Positions 9,096-17,455 of a DNA stretch of 64,000 nt are shown in pieces. The DNA is from Synechococcus sp. CC9902 (lineage in GTDB: Bacteria; Cyanobacteriota; Cyanobacteriia; PCC-6307; Cyanobiaceae). The notes under the pieces were generated by a model that was given only the letters and a program-made list of their open reading frames with translations, searched no databases and had not been told where the DNA came from. Location of the stretch: contig NC_007513.1 of assembly GCF_000012505.1 (NCBI RefSeq), forward strand, positions 62,001 through 126,000, read 5' to 3'. Both the position numbers and the translations under genes were made by a program. The number at the start of each line of letters is the position of its first letter. The first letter of the stretch is position 1.

Positions 9096-9258
9096 TCGCC
9101 AGTCCGGTGAGTTCATCGGTGGTGTGCCCCATGGCGGACACCACCACCACGACGTCGTCTCCGTTTTCGCGGCAACGGGCAATGCGCTGAGCCACAGCCT
9201 GAATGCGTTCGACACTGCCGACGGAGGTGCCGCCAAATTTCTGCACCAGCAGGGCCAT
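9096..9258 (-). pseudogene. lysC 5' remnant (first 54 codons)
   Basis: Identical to the start of lysC ([16 protein letters not shown] and on to TDELTGLA), then the frame runs into unrelated sequence and stops after about ten more codons. It keeps the natural lysC start region next to holA and may still be transcribed and translated into a useless 64-residue peptide. It lacks the kinase core and all ACT domains. Confidence 0.9.
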
Positions 9259-9413
9259 TTCAGCAGTCTCTAACAGCAGGGGATTGTCTCACTGTGACGG
9301 CTAGCCCAGCAGTCCGTCTCGAAAGGCATTGCCTGGAAGGGCACCCCGCTTGAGCAGCGCCTCCACCTCTAACAGTCGTCCCAGCAGCGATAACAACCGT
9401 TTTGGTTGGCGGC
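9096..9413. repeat. 318-bp direct repeat, right copy (lysC start + holA end)
   Basis: Matches 6643-6960 in the same orientation with two mismatches seen. It begins inside a truncated lysC and ends inside the intact holA. Repeat boundaries are sharp on both sides: flanking bases diverge immediately. Confidence 0.95.
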
Positions 9414-10266
9414 CTTGCAGCTGTTTCCGCATCACATAGATCCGTTTGGGATTGCCGATGCCGGCGGCTTTGGCAATGACGGCCACATCGCGTTCTCCTT
9501 GTTGTTCGAGCAGGCTCACCCAAAGCCAGCCTCGGAGTTGCCCGGTGAGGGTGGCAACGATGCGTAAGGCCGGTTCGCCCGCATCGATCAGCGCATCCCA
9601 GCGGGCGATCGCTTCCCCAGCATTGCCATCCAGTAGGGCATCACCCACCGCAAGGGCATTGGTGGCTCGTCCGCCCACTAGCTCTTTGACGAGGGCGGCA
9701 GTGATCGTTGTGGTGCGCAGGGAGAGTTTGCGAAGCTCTGATTCCAATCGGGCGCTGTCGGTTCCAATCGCTTCCACCAGAGCATCAATCGCATCTGGTT
9801 CCACCGTGAGCGATAAAGCGTCCGCTGTGCGCTGCACCAGCTGGCGTTGGCCAGCGCCATCCCAAGCCGTTGGTAACGGGAAGCTTTGCTCCAGATCCAG
9901 CCCTTGTTTGATCCGCTTTTGCAGCGTTTTGGTGGTCCTCAGCCGTCCATCTGGCTTGCTGGGATTCACCAGCACGAGATGACTGCTGTTGGGAATCAGC
10001 TCAAGGGCGGCTTCGAAGCGGTCGGCGAGTTCGCTTGGGCAGCCATTGCAGAAGGGGCTGCGCTGTAGCAGCACCAAGCGTTCACCCGTGGCGAACGGTG
10101 GGGTTCTTGCCTCTTCAAGCGCTTGGATGGCCTGGCCCGTTTCGGCGCCATCGAGGCGGCTGAGGTTGAGGCTGCTCCAGCTGGGATCCACGCAGCTTTG
10201 GATCAAGCCATCGATGGCTCGATCCCGCGCTGCAGCGTCATCTCCCCAGATCAAATGGATCGGCAT
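9301..10266 (-). CDS. holA: DNA polymerase III delta subunit
   Basis: Clamp-loader subunit that opens the beta sliding clamp during replication. The protein (about 321 aa) begins MPIHLIWGDD, the usual HolA opening, and shows the family pattern of a RecA-like N-terminal domain and helical C-terminal domain (LTGQLRGWLW, then GNPKRIYVMRKQL). The open frame extends 69 codons further upstream, but this would run through the divergent cobH start, and the family begins at MPIHL. The start lies only 6 bases from the cobH ATG on the other strand, so the two genes share one very short divergent control region. The 3' end lies in the duplicated 318 bp. Confidence 0.88.
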   Translation of the reverse strand: MPIHLIWGDDAAARDRAIDGLIQSCVDPSWSSLNLSRLDGAETGQAIQALEEARTPPFATGERLVLLQRSPFCNGCPSELADRFEAALELIPNSSHLVLVNPSKPDGRLRTTKTLQKRIKQGLDLEQSFPLPTAWDGAGQRQLVQRTADALSLTVEPDAIDALVEAIGTDSARLESELRKLSLRTTTITAALVKELVGGRATNALAVGDALLDGNAGEAIARWDALIDAGEPALRIVATLTGQLRGWLWVSLLEQQGERDVAVIAKAAGIGNPKRIYVMRKQLQGRQPKRLLSLLGRLLEVEALLKRGALPGNAFRDGLLG

Positions 10267-10272
10267 GGGTTG

Positions 10273-10923
10273 ATGATGGCCGGGATGGCCCAAGACCACC
10301 CGATTTTTACCGAAAGCATCCGCAGGATTCGCGCGTTGCTGGGGGACACCGGGCTGCAGCCGTTGGAGCAGGAGGTGTTGGAGCGCCTCGTCCACAGCAG
10401 TGGTGACCCTTCCATTGCTGAGTTGCTCCGCTTTAGTCAGGGCGCCTGTGAGGCTGGCTTGTCTGCTTTGCAATCTGGCGCGGTGATCCTCACGGATACG
10501 GAGATGGCGGCCGCGGCGATTCGACCGATGGCGCAGCGAACGTTGGGCGTTCCCGTGCGAACGGTGCTCGAGTGGGCCCCAACTTTGGCTCCGTCAGGGT
10601 CGACGCGAACAGCGGCAGGGCTGTTGTTGGCTTGGCAAGAGCTCGCTGCTGAGCGACCTGCCCCTCTGGTGCTGATTGGCAGTGCTCCCACTGCGTTGGA
10701 GGTGTTGCTCACGCAGGTGGAGGCCGATGCACCGAAGCCCAGCCTGGTGATTGGCATGCCCGTGGGCTTTGTTGGTGTGCCCGAGAGCAAACGCCATCTA
10801 GAGCACAGTGGCTTGGCGCAGATTCGGCTGGAGGGCACCCGAGGCGGTGCAGGACTCGTCGCTGCGGCCGTTAACGCTCTGCTGCGGGCGGCTGCAAGAT
10901 CAGATCAGAGCCCTGCCAGCTAA
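10273..10923 (+). CDS. cobH: Precorrin-8X methylmutase
   Basis: Moves the C-11 methyl group to C-12 to give hydrogenobyrinate (or the cobalt equivalent, CbiC) in cobalamin synthesis. About 216 aa, normal for the family. Recognisable are the opening HPIFTESIRRIRALLG, the LLRFSQGACEAG and GAVILTDTEM segments, and the conserved PVGFVGVPESK near the C-terminus. Three ATG codons at 10273, 10276 and 10285 are possible starts; none has a clear ribosome site. The 3' end overlaps the convergent tilS by 53 bases. Whether this is the CobH or CbiC form cannot be told from sequence alone. Confidence 0.88.
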   Translation: MMAGMAQDHPIFTESIRRIRALLGDTGLQPLEQEVLERLVHSSGDPSIAELLRFSQGACEAGLSALQSGAVILTDTEMAAAAIRPMAQRTLGVPVRTVLEWAPTLAPSGSTRTAAGLLLAWQELAAERPAPLVLIGSAPTALEVLLTQVEADAPKPSLVIGMPVGFVGVPESKRHLEHSGLAQIRLEGTRGGAGLVAAAVNALLRAAARSDQSPAS

Positions 10924-11884
10924 CAATCCAGCCTTGGGGAAGGTGGGCTTCGCCGGCTGGGGCAGCTTGACGAAGCCGATGGCCTAGCTGTTCCAGGGTT
11001 GGCGCATCCAGGCCAGGAACGCCTTGCTGATTCAGCCATTGGGCCAACAGTTGCCGGCGCGTCGGCTGGGGCAATCGCCCGAGGGCTTTGCGATCCAGTC
11101 CTGCCTTGTTTTGCAGCGTTGTGAGGGCTAACGCCGCCAGGTTGTGTTGTGTGTCCCGCAGTTGGGACATTCGTTCCGCAAAGTCGGCGAGGCGACGGCT
11201 GCAGCCGGGGTTGAGCTCCTCCAGCACAGGCATCACCTCGTGGCGGATTCGATTGCGGGCGAAATCCGGGGATTGGTTGCCCGGGTCATTCCAAATGGGC
11301 AGCTGCAGATCGCTGCAAATTTGGGCTGTTTCTTTGCGTCTGAAACCCAAGAGTGGCCGACGCAGCTGGGGTCCTTCCGGAGCATGGGCTTGAAGCGGTC
11401 GCACCGCGCGCAGGCTGCCGAGACCGGCCAAATCACTGCCTCGGCTCATTTGCATCAGCAAGGTTTCCGCTCGATCGCTGGCGGTGTGTCCGGTCACCGC
11501 ATCAGCTCGGTGGGTGTGGGTCAACTGAGTGAGGCAGCGGTAGCGCCAGCTGCGTGCATCCGCTTCCGTTTGGGGTACATCTTCTGGGGCCGTATCGATC
11601 TGCAATGGGAGGGTCTGGCCGTCACACCACTGATTCAGCTCTGAGGCGATTTGGCTGGAGTGTGGATGCCAATGGTGGTCGCCATGCCACAGCACCAACC
11701 TCCACTGATGCACGGGCATTAGATCCCGCAGCAGGCCCAATAACGCCATCGAATCTTGGCCACCCGATACCGCTACCACCAGTGTTTTGCCCTGGGGGAG
11801 CAGGTCTGGGGTGGTGAGCAGCTGCTGGTGCAGCCGGTGATGCCAGGGAGTCCAGGACAACGATTGAAGGTGACTTTCCTCCAC
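10871..11884 (-). CDS. tilS: tRNA(Ile)-lysidine synthetase
   Basis: Modifies C34 of the AUA-reading isoleucine tRNA to lysidine using ATP and lysine. The PP-loop ATPase motif SGGQDS follows VVAV near the N-terminus, then LWHGDHHWH and the conserved GHTASDRAETLLMQMSRGS block; ARNRIRHEVMPVL marks the end of the catalytic core. The frame is open upstream to 11935, but that overlaps the ycf23 start. I used the GTG at 11884; a TTG at 11860 giving the N-terminus LSWTPWH is also plausible. The gene is divergent from ycf23 and overlaps cobH at its 3' end. Confidence 0.88.
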   Translation of the reverse strand: MEESHLQSLSWTPWHHRLHQQLLTTPDLLPQGKTLVVAVSGGQDSMALLGLLRDLMPVHQWRLVLWHGDHHWHPHSSQIASELNQWCDGQTLPLQIDTAPEDVPQTEADARSWRYRCLTQLTHTHRADAVTGHTASDRAETLLMQMSRGSDLAGLGSLRAVRPLQAHAPEGPQLRRPLLGFRRKETAQICSDLQLPIWNDPGNQSPDFARNRIRHEVMPVLEELNPGCSRRLADFAERMSQLRDTQHNLAALALTTLQNKAGLDRKALGRLPQPTRRQLLAQWLNQQGVPGLDAPTLEQLGHRLRQAAPAGEAHLPQGWIVSWQGSDLILQPPAAER

Positions 11885-11917
11885 GGTGTGAGAATTAGGG
11901 CATCGCTGTCCAGTCCC

Positions 11918-12676
11918 ATGTCCCGTCTTCAGCAACTGCCCGTCGCTCTACAGCGCAGCCTCGAGCAGCGATCGACCCTCAAGGTGATCGCCGGCCTGAT
12001 GAATTTTGATCCCGCCAGCGTCGGTCGTGTCGCTCGTGCCGCAGGCCACGGCGGGGCCGACCTCATCGATGTGGCTTGTGATCCTGCCTTGGTTGCCCTG
12101 GCCATCGAGGCGTCCGGTGGCGTGCCGGTTTGTGTGTCATCGGTGGAGCCTGAGCTTTTCCCCGCAGCGGTTGCAGCTGGAGCCGCAATGGTGGAGATCG
12201 GTAATTTCGATGCGTTTTATCCCGAGGGCCGCATCTTTGGTGCAGCTGAGGTGATCGAACTCACTCGCCGCACCCGTTCCCTCCTCCCCGAGGTGGTTCT
12301 GAGTGTCACCGTGCCTCACGTGTTGCCGATGGACCAGCAAGAGCAGCTGGCGATTGATTTGGTGGCGGCTGGTGCGGATCTGATTCAGACCGAAGGCGGC
12401 ACCAGCGCCAAGCCGTTCAGTGCCGGCAGCCTTGGCCTGATCGAAAAGGCGGCCCCCACCTTGGCCGCAGCCCACAGCATCAGTCGTGTGTCGACAGTGC
12501 CGGTGTTGTGTGCCTCAGGGCTCTCCGCCATCACAGTGCCGATGGCGATCGCTGCCGGCGCCGCCGGTGTTGGTGTTGGATCTGCGGTGAACCGCCTCAA
12601 CGATGAGCTGGCCATGGTGGCCGTGGTGCGGGGCTTGCGGGAAGCCCTCAGGTCCTCTGTGCGGGTCAGCGTCTAA
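11918..12676 (+). CDS. ycf23: Ycf23 (DUF561) family protein
   Basis: A TIM-barrel-like protein conserved in cyanobacteria and red-algal plastids, of uncertain function. Diagnostic stretches are LKVIAGLMNFD near residue 27, GGADLIDVACDP, and the C-terminal phosphate-binding-like AAGAAGVGVGSAVN. The start at MSRLQQLP fits the family; the open frame upstream crosses the divergent tilS promoter region and is ignored. It is followed after 38 bases by a small membrane protein gene and uvrB on the same strand. GC-rich, core codon use. Confidence 0.85.
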   Translation: MSRLQQLPVALQRSLEQRSTLKVIAGLMNFDPASVGRVARAAGHGGADLIDVACDPALVALAIEASGGVPVCVSSVEPELFPAAVAAGAAMVEIGNFDAFYPEGRIFGAAEVIELTRRTRSLLPEVVLSVTVPHVLPMDQQEQLAIDLVAAGADLIQTEGGTSAKPFSAGSLGLIEKAAPTLAAAHSISRVSTVPVLCASGLSAITVPMAIAAGAAGVGVGSAVNRLNDELAMVAVVRGLREALRSSVRVSV

Positions 12677-12714
12677 ACCACGCCTAGCCTGGCTTTAACG
12701 CTGTTAGGAGCTCC

Positions 12715-13125
12715 ATGGGTCCGATTGGCTGGCTGTTTCAGTGGCCGGTTCGGGCTTTGGTGCTCCTTCTGGTGGCGGCGATGCCGTTGGGGGTGGAGTT
12801 TTCAGGCTTTTCAACGGCCCTCGGTTCTGCAGCGCTGATTGGTTTGTTGGGGACGCTGCTGATTGTTCCGTTAAAGCTTTTGTTGGCGTTGCCCTGGGCT
12901 GTGGCCAGCCTGGGTGGATTGCTGGCTCCGGTGAGCTGGCTGTTCAATTGGCTGATCACAGTGATCCTGTTCAGCTTGGCGGCGGTGTTGATTGACGGGT
13001 TCCGGCTTAAAAATGGCCTGTCCAGCGCTGTATTGGGGGCTGTGGCTTACAGCGTGTTGAGCACCGTGTTCATTCGTTTGCTTGGTTTGGGCGATGTGAA
13101 CCTGATCCGAGCAGCGCTGGCCTGA
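12715..13125 (+). CDS. Small four-helix membrane protein (PF04020-like)
   Basis: The 136-residue protein is almost entirely hydrophobic, with four predicted transmembrane segments at about 10-28, 35-60, 68-92 and 105-128. The short polar connector DGFRLKNGLSSAVLGA between the third and fourth helices is typical of the 'phage holin superfamily IV / YvlD' family, which are ordinary bacterial membrane proteins of unknown function. There is no phage context here. It stands 72 bases before uvrB on the same strand. Confidence 0.7.
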   Translation: MGPIGWLFQWPVRALVLLLVAAMPLGVEFSGFSTALGSAALIGLLGTLLIVPLKLLLALPWAVASLGGLLAPVSWLFNWLITVILFSLAAVLIDGFRLKNGLSSAVLGAVAYSVLSTVFIRLLGLGDVNLIRAALA

Positions 13126-13196
13126 GTGTTTTTTGAACCCCGATGCCGCTGTTGGTGGCTTTAACCTGACCAGCCGGCATTAAGGCTCGCCCGTTC

Positions 13197-15236
13197 ATGC
13201 CCGCCTTCGATCTCACGGCGCCCTATTCCCCAAAAGGGGACCAACCCACGGCAATCACCCAACTCGTGGATGGGGTGAATGGTGGCGAGCGTTATCAGAC
13301 CCTCCTTGGTGCGACGGGGACAGGCAAAACCTTCACGATGGCCAATGTGATTGCCCAGACCGGGCGACCGGCGTTGGTGTTGGCCCATAACAAGACGTTG
13401 GCGGCTCAGCTGTGCAACGAGCTGCGGGAGTTTTTTCCCGAGAATGCCGTTGAGTACTTCATTTCGTACTACGACTACTACCAACCGGAGGCCTACGTTC
13501 CGGTGAGCGATACCTATATCGCCAAGACCGCGTCGATCAACGAAGAGATCGACATGCTGCGCCACTCCGCCACCCGCTCCTTGTTTGAGCGGCGCGATGT
13601 GATCGTGGTCGCGTCGATCAGCTGCATTTATGGCCTGGGGATTCCGAGTGAATACCTCAAGGCGGCGGTGAAGTTTGAAGTGGGAGCCACCCTCAACATT
13701 CGCGGGCAGTTGCGGGAGTTGGTCAACAACCAGTACAGCCGAAACGACACCGAAATCGCTCGGGGCCGTTTTCGGATGAAGGGTGATGTTCTGGAAATTG
13801 GTCCGGCCTACGACGACCGGTTGGTGCGCATTGAGTTGTTTGGCGATGAGGTGGAAGCGATCCGCTACGTCGACCCCACCACCGGGGAGATTTTGCAGAG
13901 CCTGGAGGACATCAACATTTATCCGGCGAAGCACTTCGTCACTCCGAAAGACCGTTTAGACGACGCGATTAAGGCGATCCGCATGGAACTCAGAGATCGT
14001 CTTGAGTTTTTGAATGGCGAAGGCAAATTGTTGGAGGCGCAGCGGCTGGAGCAGCGCACCAAGTACGACTTGGAGATGCTCGACCAAGTTGGGTATTGCA
14101 ATGGCGTGGAGAATTACGCCCGGCATCTGGCCGGTCGAGAGGCGGGCACACCGCCTGAATGCCTGATTGATTACTTTCCGGACGATTGGCTGCTGATCGT
14201 GGATGAAAGCCACGTCACCTGCTCGCAATTGCAGGCGATGTACAACGGCGATCAAGCCCGTAAAAAGGTGTTGGTAGACCACGGCTTTCGGCTGCCCAGT
14301 GCCGCCGATAACCGGCCGTTGAAGGGCTCAGAATTTTGGGAGAAGGCCCGTCAAACAGTGTTCGTGAGTGCCACGCCGGGCAATTGGGAATTGGAGGTGA
14401 GCACTGGTCAGGTGGCGCAACAGGTCATTCGTCCCACTGGGGTGTTGGATCCACTAATTGAGGTGCGGCCCACCACCGGCCAGGTGGACGATTTATTGGG
14501 CGAAATTCGGGATCGTGCTGCGAAGAATCAGCGGGTCTTGGTGACCACCCTCACCAAGCGGATGGCAGAAGATCTCACCGATTATTTGGCCGAAAACGGC
14601 ACACGGGTGCGTTATCTCCACTCGGAGATCCATTCGATTGAGCGGATCGAGATCATTCAAGATTTACGGCTCGGTGAATACGACGTTCTGGTGGGAGTGA
14701 ACCTGCTGCGGGAGGGTTTGGATCTCCCCGAGGTGTCGCTTGTGGCGATTTTGGATGCCGATAAGGAGGGTTTCCTGCGGGCTGAGCGTTCCTTAATTCA
14801 GACGATCGGTCGGGCGGCGCGCCATGTGGAGGGCAAGGCGCTGCTTTACGCCGAGAACATGACCGATTCGATGCTCAAGGCGATTGATGTCACCGAGAAA
14901 CGGCGCAAGATCCAGCACACCTACAACGAGGAGCACGGCATCGTTCCGACGGCTGCGGGCAAGAAGGCGAGCAATTCGATTTTGAGCTTCCTGGAGTTGT
15001 CCAGGAAGCTGAAGCAAGACGGCCCTGATGCCGACCTGGTGGAGGTGGCGGGTAAAGCGGTTCGGGCCTTAGAAAAAGATGCCGATGCGGGATTGGCACT
15101 CGAGGCCTTGCCCGAATTGATCGATCAGCTCGAAAGCAAGATGAAGGATGCCGCCAAGAAGCTCGACTTTGAAGAGGCGGCCAACTTGCGTGATCGGGTG
15201 AAGCAACTGCGCCAAAAGATGGCCGGCAGCCGCTGA
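13197..15236 (+). CDS. uvrB: Excinuclease ABC subunit B
   Basis: DNA-damage recognition and strand-opening helicase of nucleotide excision repair, partner of UvrA and UvrC. Walker A GATGTGKT is at residues 38-45, the DNA-inserting beta-hairpin [10 protein letters not shown] at 91-100, the DEXX-box equivalent VDESH near 338, and helicase motifs [14 protein letters not shown] and QTIGRAARH follow. A C-terminal UVR domain ([18 protein letters not shown]) binds UvrC. Full length (679 aa). The ATG at 13197 gives the expected N-terminus. Confidence 0.97.
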   Translation: MPAFDLTAPYSPKGDQPTAITQLVDGVNGGERYQTLLGATGTGKTFTMANVIAQTGRPALVLAHNKTLAAQLCNELREFFPENAVEYFISYYDYYQPEAYVPVSDTYIAKTASINEEIDMLRHSATRSLFERRDVIVVASISCIYGLGIPSEYLKAAVKFEVGATLNIRGQLRELVNNQYSRNDTEIARGRFRMKGDVLEIGPAYDDRLVRIELFGDEVEAIRYVDPTTGEILQSLEDINIYPAKHFVTPKDRLDDAIKAIRMELRDRLEFLNGEGKLLEAQRLEQRTKYDLEMLDQVGYCNGVENYARHLAGREAGTPPECLIDYFPDDWLLIVDESHVTCSQLQAMYNGDQARKKVLVDHGFRLPSAADNRPLKGSEFWEKARQTVFVSATPGNWELEVSTGQVAQQVIRPTGVLDPLIEVRPTTGQVDDLLGEIRDRAAKNQRVLVTTLTKRMAEDLTDYLAENGTRVRYLHSEIHSIERIEIIQDLRLGEYDVLVGVNLLREGLDLPEVSLVAILDADKEGFLRAERSLIQTIGRAARHVEGKALLYAENMTDSMLKAIDVTEKRRKIQHTYNEEHGIVPTAAGKKASNSILSFLELSRKLKQDGPDADLVEVAGKAVRALEKDADAGLALEALPELIDQLESKMKDAAKKLDFEEAANLRDRVKQLRQKMAGSR

Positions 15237-15369
15237 TAAATAGGTAGAGGTTTAAAATTTTATGCTTTTATGAGATTAATTTCTTTCGGATTGTCCCTTG
15301 CAAAATGTTGTCAGTTCTTTGTTTTGCCTTTAATTCAAATCAAGGCCATTTTGGTAAGTCAGGCATATC

Positions 15370-15918
15370 ATGATTCGTAGTTTTTGGCCTCTATTGATTC
15401 CATTCAGTGTCGCTTTGATCGGCAGTTGGAGGCTTTCTGCTGAATCAACGATTCCGACAGGAGGGCAGCAACAAGTCTTTTCCCGTCGCGATAAGCAAAG
15501 TTTCCCTAATTACACATTCCCGCCTTCTGGCAATCTCACAACATGCCAGCAAGATCCATCGCTGGATGAAGCGCTACTACGACAAGGGAAACGGCTTGGA
15601 GTTCGTGTGCTCGCTGGCCAGCCTGAATTAGTTAGCAAAGATGCAACCTATCGGGCAGAGCATGGCCGTCTCGGAACGATTACCTTGAAGCAGCGATCGA
15701 TGAGTGCTGCCGTTCGCTGTATGTTAATTAGTCATGAATTTATTCATGTACTTCAGCATTTGCATGGCAATCTGAAGGGTGTGGACTCCTTGGAGTGGCA
15801 AATAGCCCCAGAGGATATACAGCGTTTCGGATCGATCCAGGAGGCGGAGGCTTATCGCTATCAGAATCGCGCTGGTCATGTGATTCACCTCTTGCGGCAA
15901 ACGCCGATCCCGCAGTGA
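15370..15918 (+). CDS. Secreted protein with HEXXH metallopeptidase motif
   Basis: An N-terminal hydrophobic segment (residues 5-24, FWPLLIPFSVALIGSW) looks like a signal peptide or anchor. The body has a canonical zinc motif HEFIH at residues 122-126 inside SHEFIHVLQHL, and glutamates E158 and E160 in SIQEAEAYRYQ that could be the third zinc ligand. It is therefore a candidate small gluzincin-type metallopeptidase, acting outside the cytoplasm. Family name not recognised. It lies alone between AT-rich intergenic stretches (15237-15369 and 15919-16048), downstream of uvrB but probably separately expressed. Confidence 0.65.
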   Translation: MIRSFWPLLIPFSVALIGSWRLSAESTIPTGGQQQVFSRRDKQSFPNYTFPPSGNLTTCQQDPSLDEALLRQGKRLGVRVLAGQPELVSKDATYRAEHGRLGTITLKQRSMSAAVRCMLISHEFIHVLQHLHGNLKGVDSLEWQIAPEDIQRFGSIQEAEAYRYQNRAGHVIHLLRQTPIPQ

Positions 15919-16048
15919 TCAAACTTTTACAATTGAAAATGTTTGCTCATTTTAGATTTTATTCTGGGAAATTGTTAATTTTTCTCATTATGCTGTTTTC
16001 GCGAATAAGATTCAACTGCAAAATTAGTTTGCCCAACTCTCGTTTTGT

Positions 16049-16504
16049 TCAGCGGCGTAGCACCATCAACTGTTGAGGTTCAGCAGTCTGAAAGCCCAGT
16101 TGACTATAAAAACCTGCACTATTTGTCGTCATTAAATAAACACGTTCCACCCCTATTACGGCGGGCGCATGCAGCAGTTCTTCCAGCACGCGTCGACCCA
16201 AGCCATGGCCTTGTAAGTCGCCTGCCACCACGATGTCCCAGAGGACGGCTCGGCTGAATCCATCGGAGGTGGCTCGCCCGAAACCCACCAGACGCTTGCC
16301 GCGCCAAACACTCACGACTGCGTCACTTCCTGATAAAAGCCGCCGCAACTGCTCGAAGCTCCGGCCTCGGGCCCAGAAGGCATGGCGATCTAATAGCCGC
16401 TGCAGTTTGAGCAGTGCGCGGGATGGGATGAAATTCGGTCCTAGTCCAAAAAAACGGAGCCCGGGGGCACCTGGCGCGTGGTGAACCAACCGGATTGGAG
16501 CCAT
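16049..16504 (-). CDS. GNAT-family N-acetyltransferase
   Basis: Acetyl-CoA-dependent acetyltransferase. The central DIVVAGDLQGHGLGRRVLEEL contains the acetyl-CoA pyrophosphate-binding Q/R-x-x-G-x-G/A pattern, followed by VYLMTTNSAGFYSQLGF, the usual GNAT beta6-beta7 ending. I chose ATG at 16504 (MAPIRLVHHAPG); the frame extends 13 codons upstream. Overall it resembles the plastid-type GNAT group (ycf52/NSI-like). Fragments of a related gene occur twice at 7167-7480 and 8946-9060. It sits 42 bases downstream of a glycosyltransferase gene, and both follow mutS on this strand. Confidence 0.8.
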   Translation of the reverse strand: MAPIRLVHHAPGAPGLRFFGLGPNFIPSRALLKLQRLLDRHAFWARGRSFEQLRRLLSGSDAVVSVWRGKRLVGFGRATSDGFSRAVLWDIVVAGDLQGHGLGRRVLEELLHAPAVIGVERVYLMTTNSAGFYSQLGFQTAEPQQLMVLRR

Positions 16505-16546
16505 GGGTTTGGTGGATGGATGTTTGATTGCGTTCCTCTCCAAATC

Positions 16547-17449
16547 TCAAGGGGCTAGTGCCTGTTTCAAAAGGTTTGTTAGTGGCAAATTGCTAGGGGA
16601 AGCGACTGGGATGCTCAGGAGTGCCTCAGGGTTAGCAAAAAGATGTTGAACGAGAGCTTCTAGTTCGTCCAGTGAGTTGGCCCAGAACACATCAGGACGA
16701 TCAGCAAGTTGGTGTAGGTCTCCCATCAGATTGCGGTCCCCGACAATCACCTGAGCGACTCCTGCGGCCATCACCTCAAAAAAGCGATGGTTGAGGTCGT
16801 TGTTGAGGGGCACATTCAGGACAAGAGCATGTTGGGCATAGAGGGTTGCTGCCTCTTCTGCACTGCGTGTTGTGGCATGTCTGAAGGGCACAGACTTCCT
16901 GTCGATTAAGGCTTCTACAAGCTCGCGACGATGGGGGTGATGGGGGCCAAGACTTCCCACATGCAGCAATTCCAAGCGACGTTGGCTGATCGGGGTGGGG
17001 GTGGCTGTCGGGTAACGAAAAAAGGTTGGAGCGAGGCAGCGCACCGGAACCTTGAGGCGTTGTTGAACGCCGTCGACCGATGACGGATTGAATGTGAGGA
17101 GTACGGCGTCGTGGGGTTCTTTCCTCAGATAACCCTCAAGGGTCTCGATCGGTGCTGGTCCGTGATGGAGATCTCCACATGCCAGCAACGTTGGCCCAGG
17201 CCAGGCGCGTACATCGCGCAATGGAGCGCTTCGCATAAGGAACGGGTCGCTGTAATGCAGCAACACGCCACGACTGTCCCAGCGCCGTCGAGCGAGAGCT
17301 TCGAGGAGTCTTGGCACTGTCGGCTCGTTCAGGTGGAGTGACTCAGGCCCATCAGGAATCCGGGGGCCGGCCTGCAGTAGTGATGCCTGCTGCCATAGCG
17401 GCTGGAACGTGCCGTAATGAAACAGCACGGTGGTGATGGGGTGTTTCAA
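16547..17449 (-). CDS. Putative glycosyltransferase (CgeB-like, GT-B)
   Basis: 300 residues. The C-terminal half has the pattern LLHVGSLGPHHPHRREL and then NHRFFEVMAAGVAQVIVGD, matching the nucleotide-sugar-binding end of CgeB/GT1-like glycosyltransferases (a glutamate in FFEVMAAG where the family keeps it). The N-terminal half is less conserved. Core-like GC content. Its ATG lies 6 bases after the mutS stop, so it is probably cotranscribed with mutS. Acceptor unknown. Confidence 0.6.
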   Translation of the reverse strand: MKHPITTVLFHYGTFQPLWQQASLLQAGPRIPDGPESLHLNEPTVPRLLEALARRRWDSRGVLLHYSDPFLMRSAPLRDVRAWPGPTLLACGDLHHGPAPIETLEGYLRKEPHDAVLLTFNPSSVDGVQQRLKVPVRCLAPTFFRYPTATPTPISQRRLELLHVGSLGPHHPHRRELVEALIDRKSVPFRHATTRSAEEAATLYAQHALVLNVPLNNDLNHRFFEVMAAGVAQVIVGDRNLMGDLHQLADRPDVFWANSLDELEALVQHLFANPEALLSIPVASPSNLPLTNLLKQALAP

Positions 17450-17455
17450 GACGGC

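Noticed and set aside
9064-9258. Short LysC-like protein as a possible regulatory peptide
   Set aside because: It is the exact N-terminal copy created by the 318-bp repeat and has no domain beyond the kinase opening; treated as a remnant.
6643-9413. Insertion as an IS element or composite transposon
   Set aside because: No transposase, no terminal inverted repeats and no short target-site duplication seen; the long direct repeat is host coding sequence.
12715-13125. Holin-like protein as evidence of a prophage
   Set aside because: No other phage genes nearby; the family is widespread among ordinary bacterial membrane proteins and lies in a conserved housekeeping neighbourhood.
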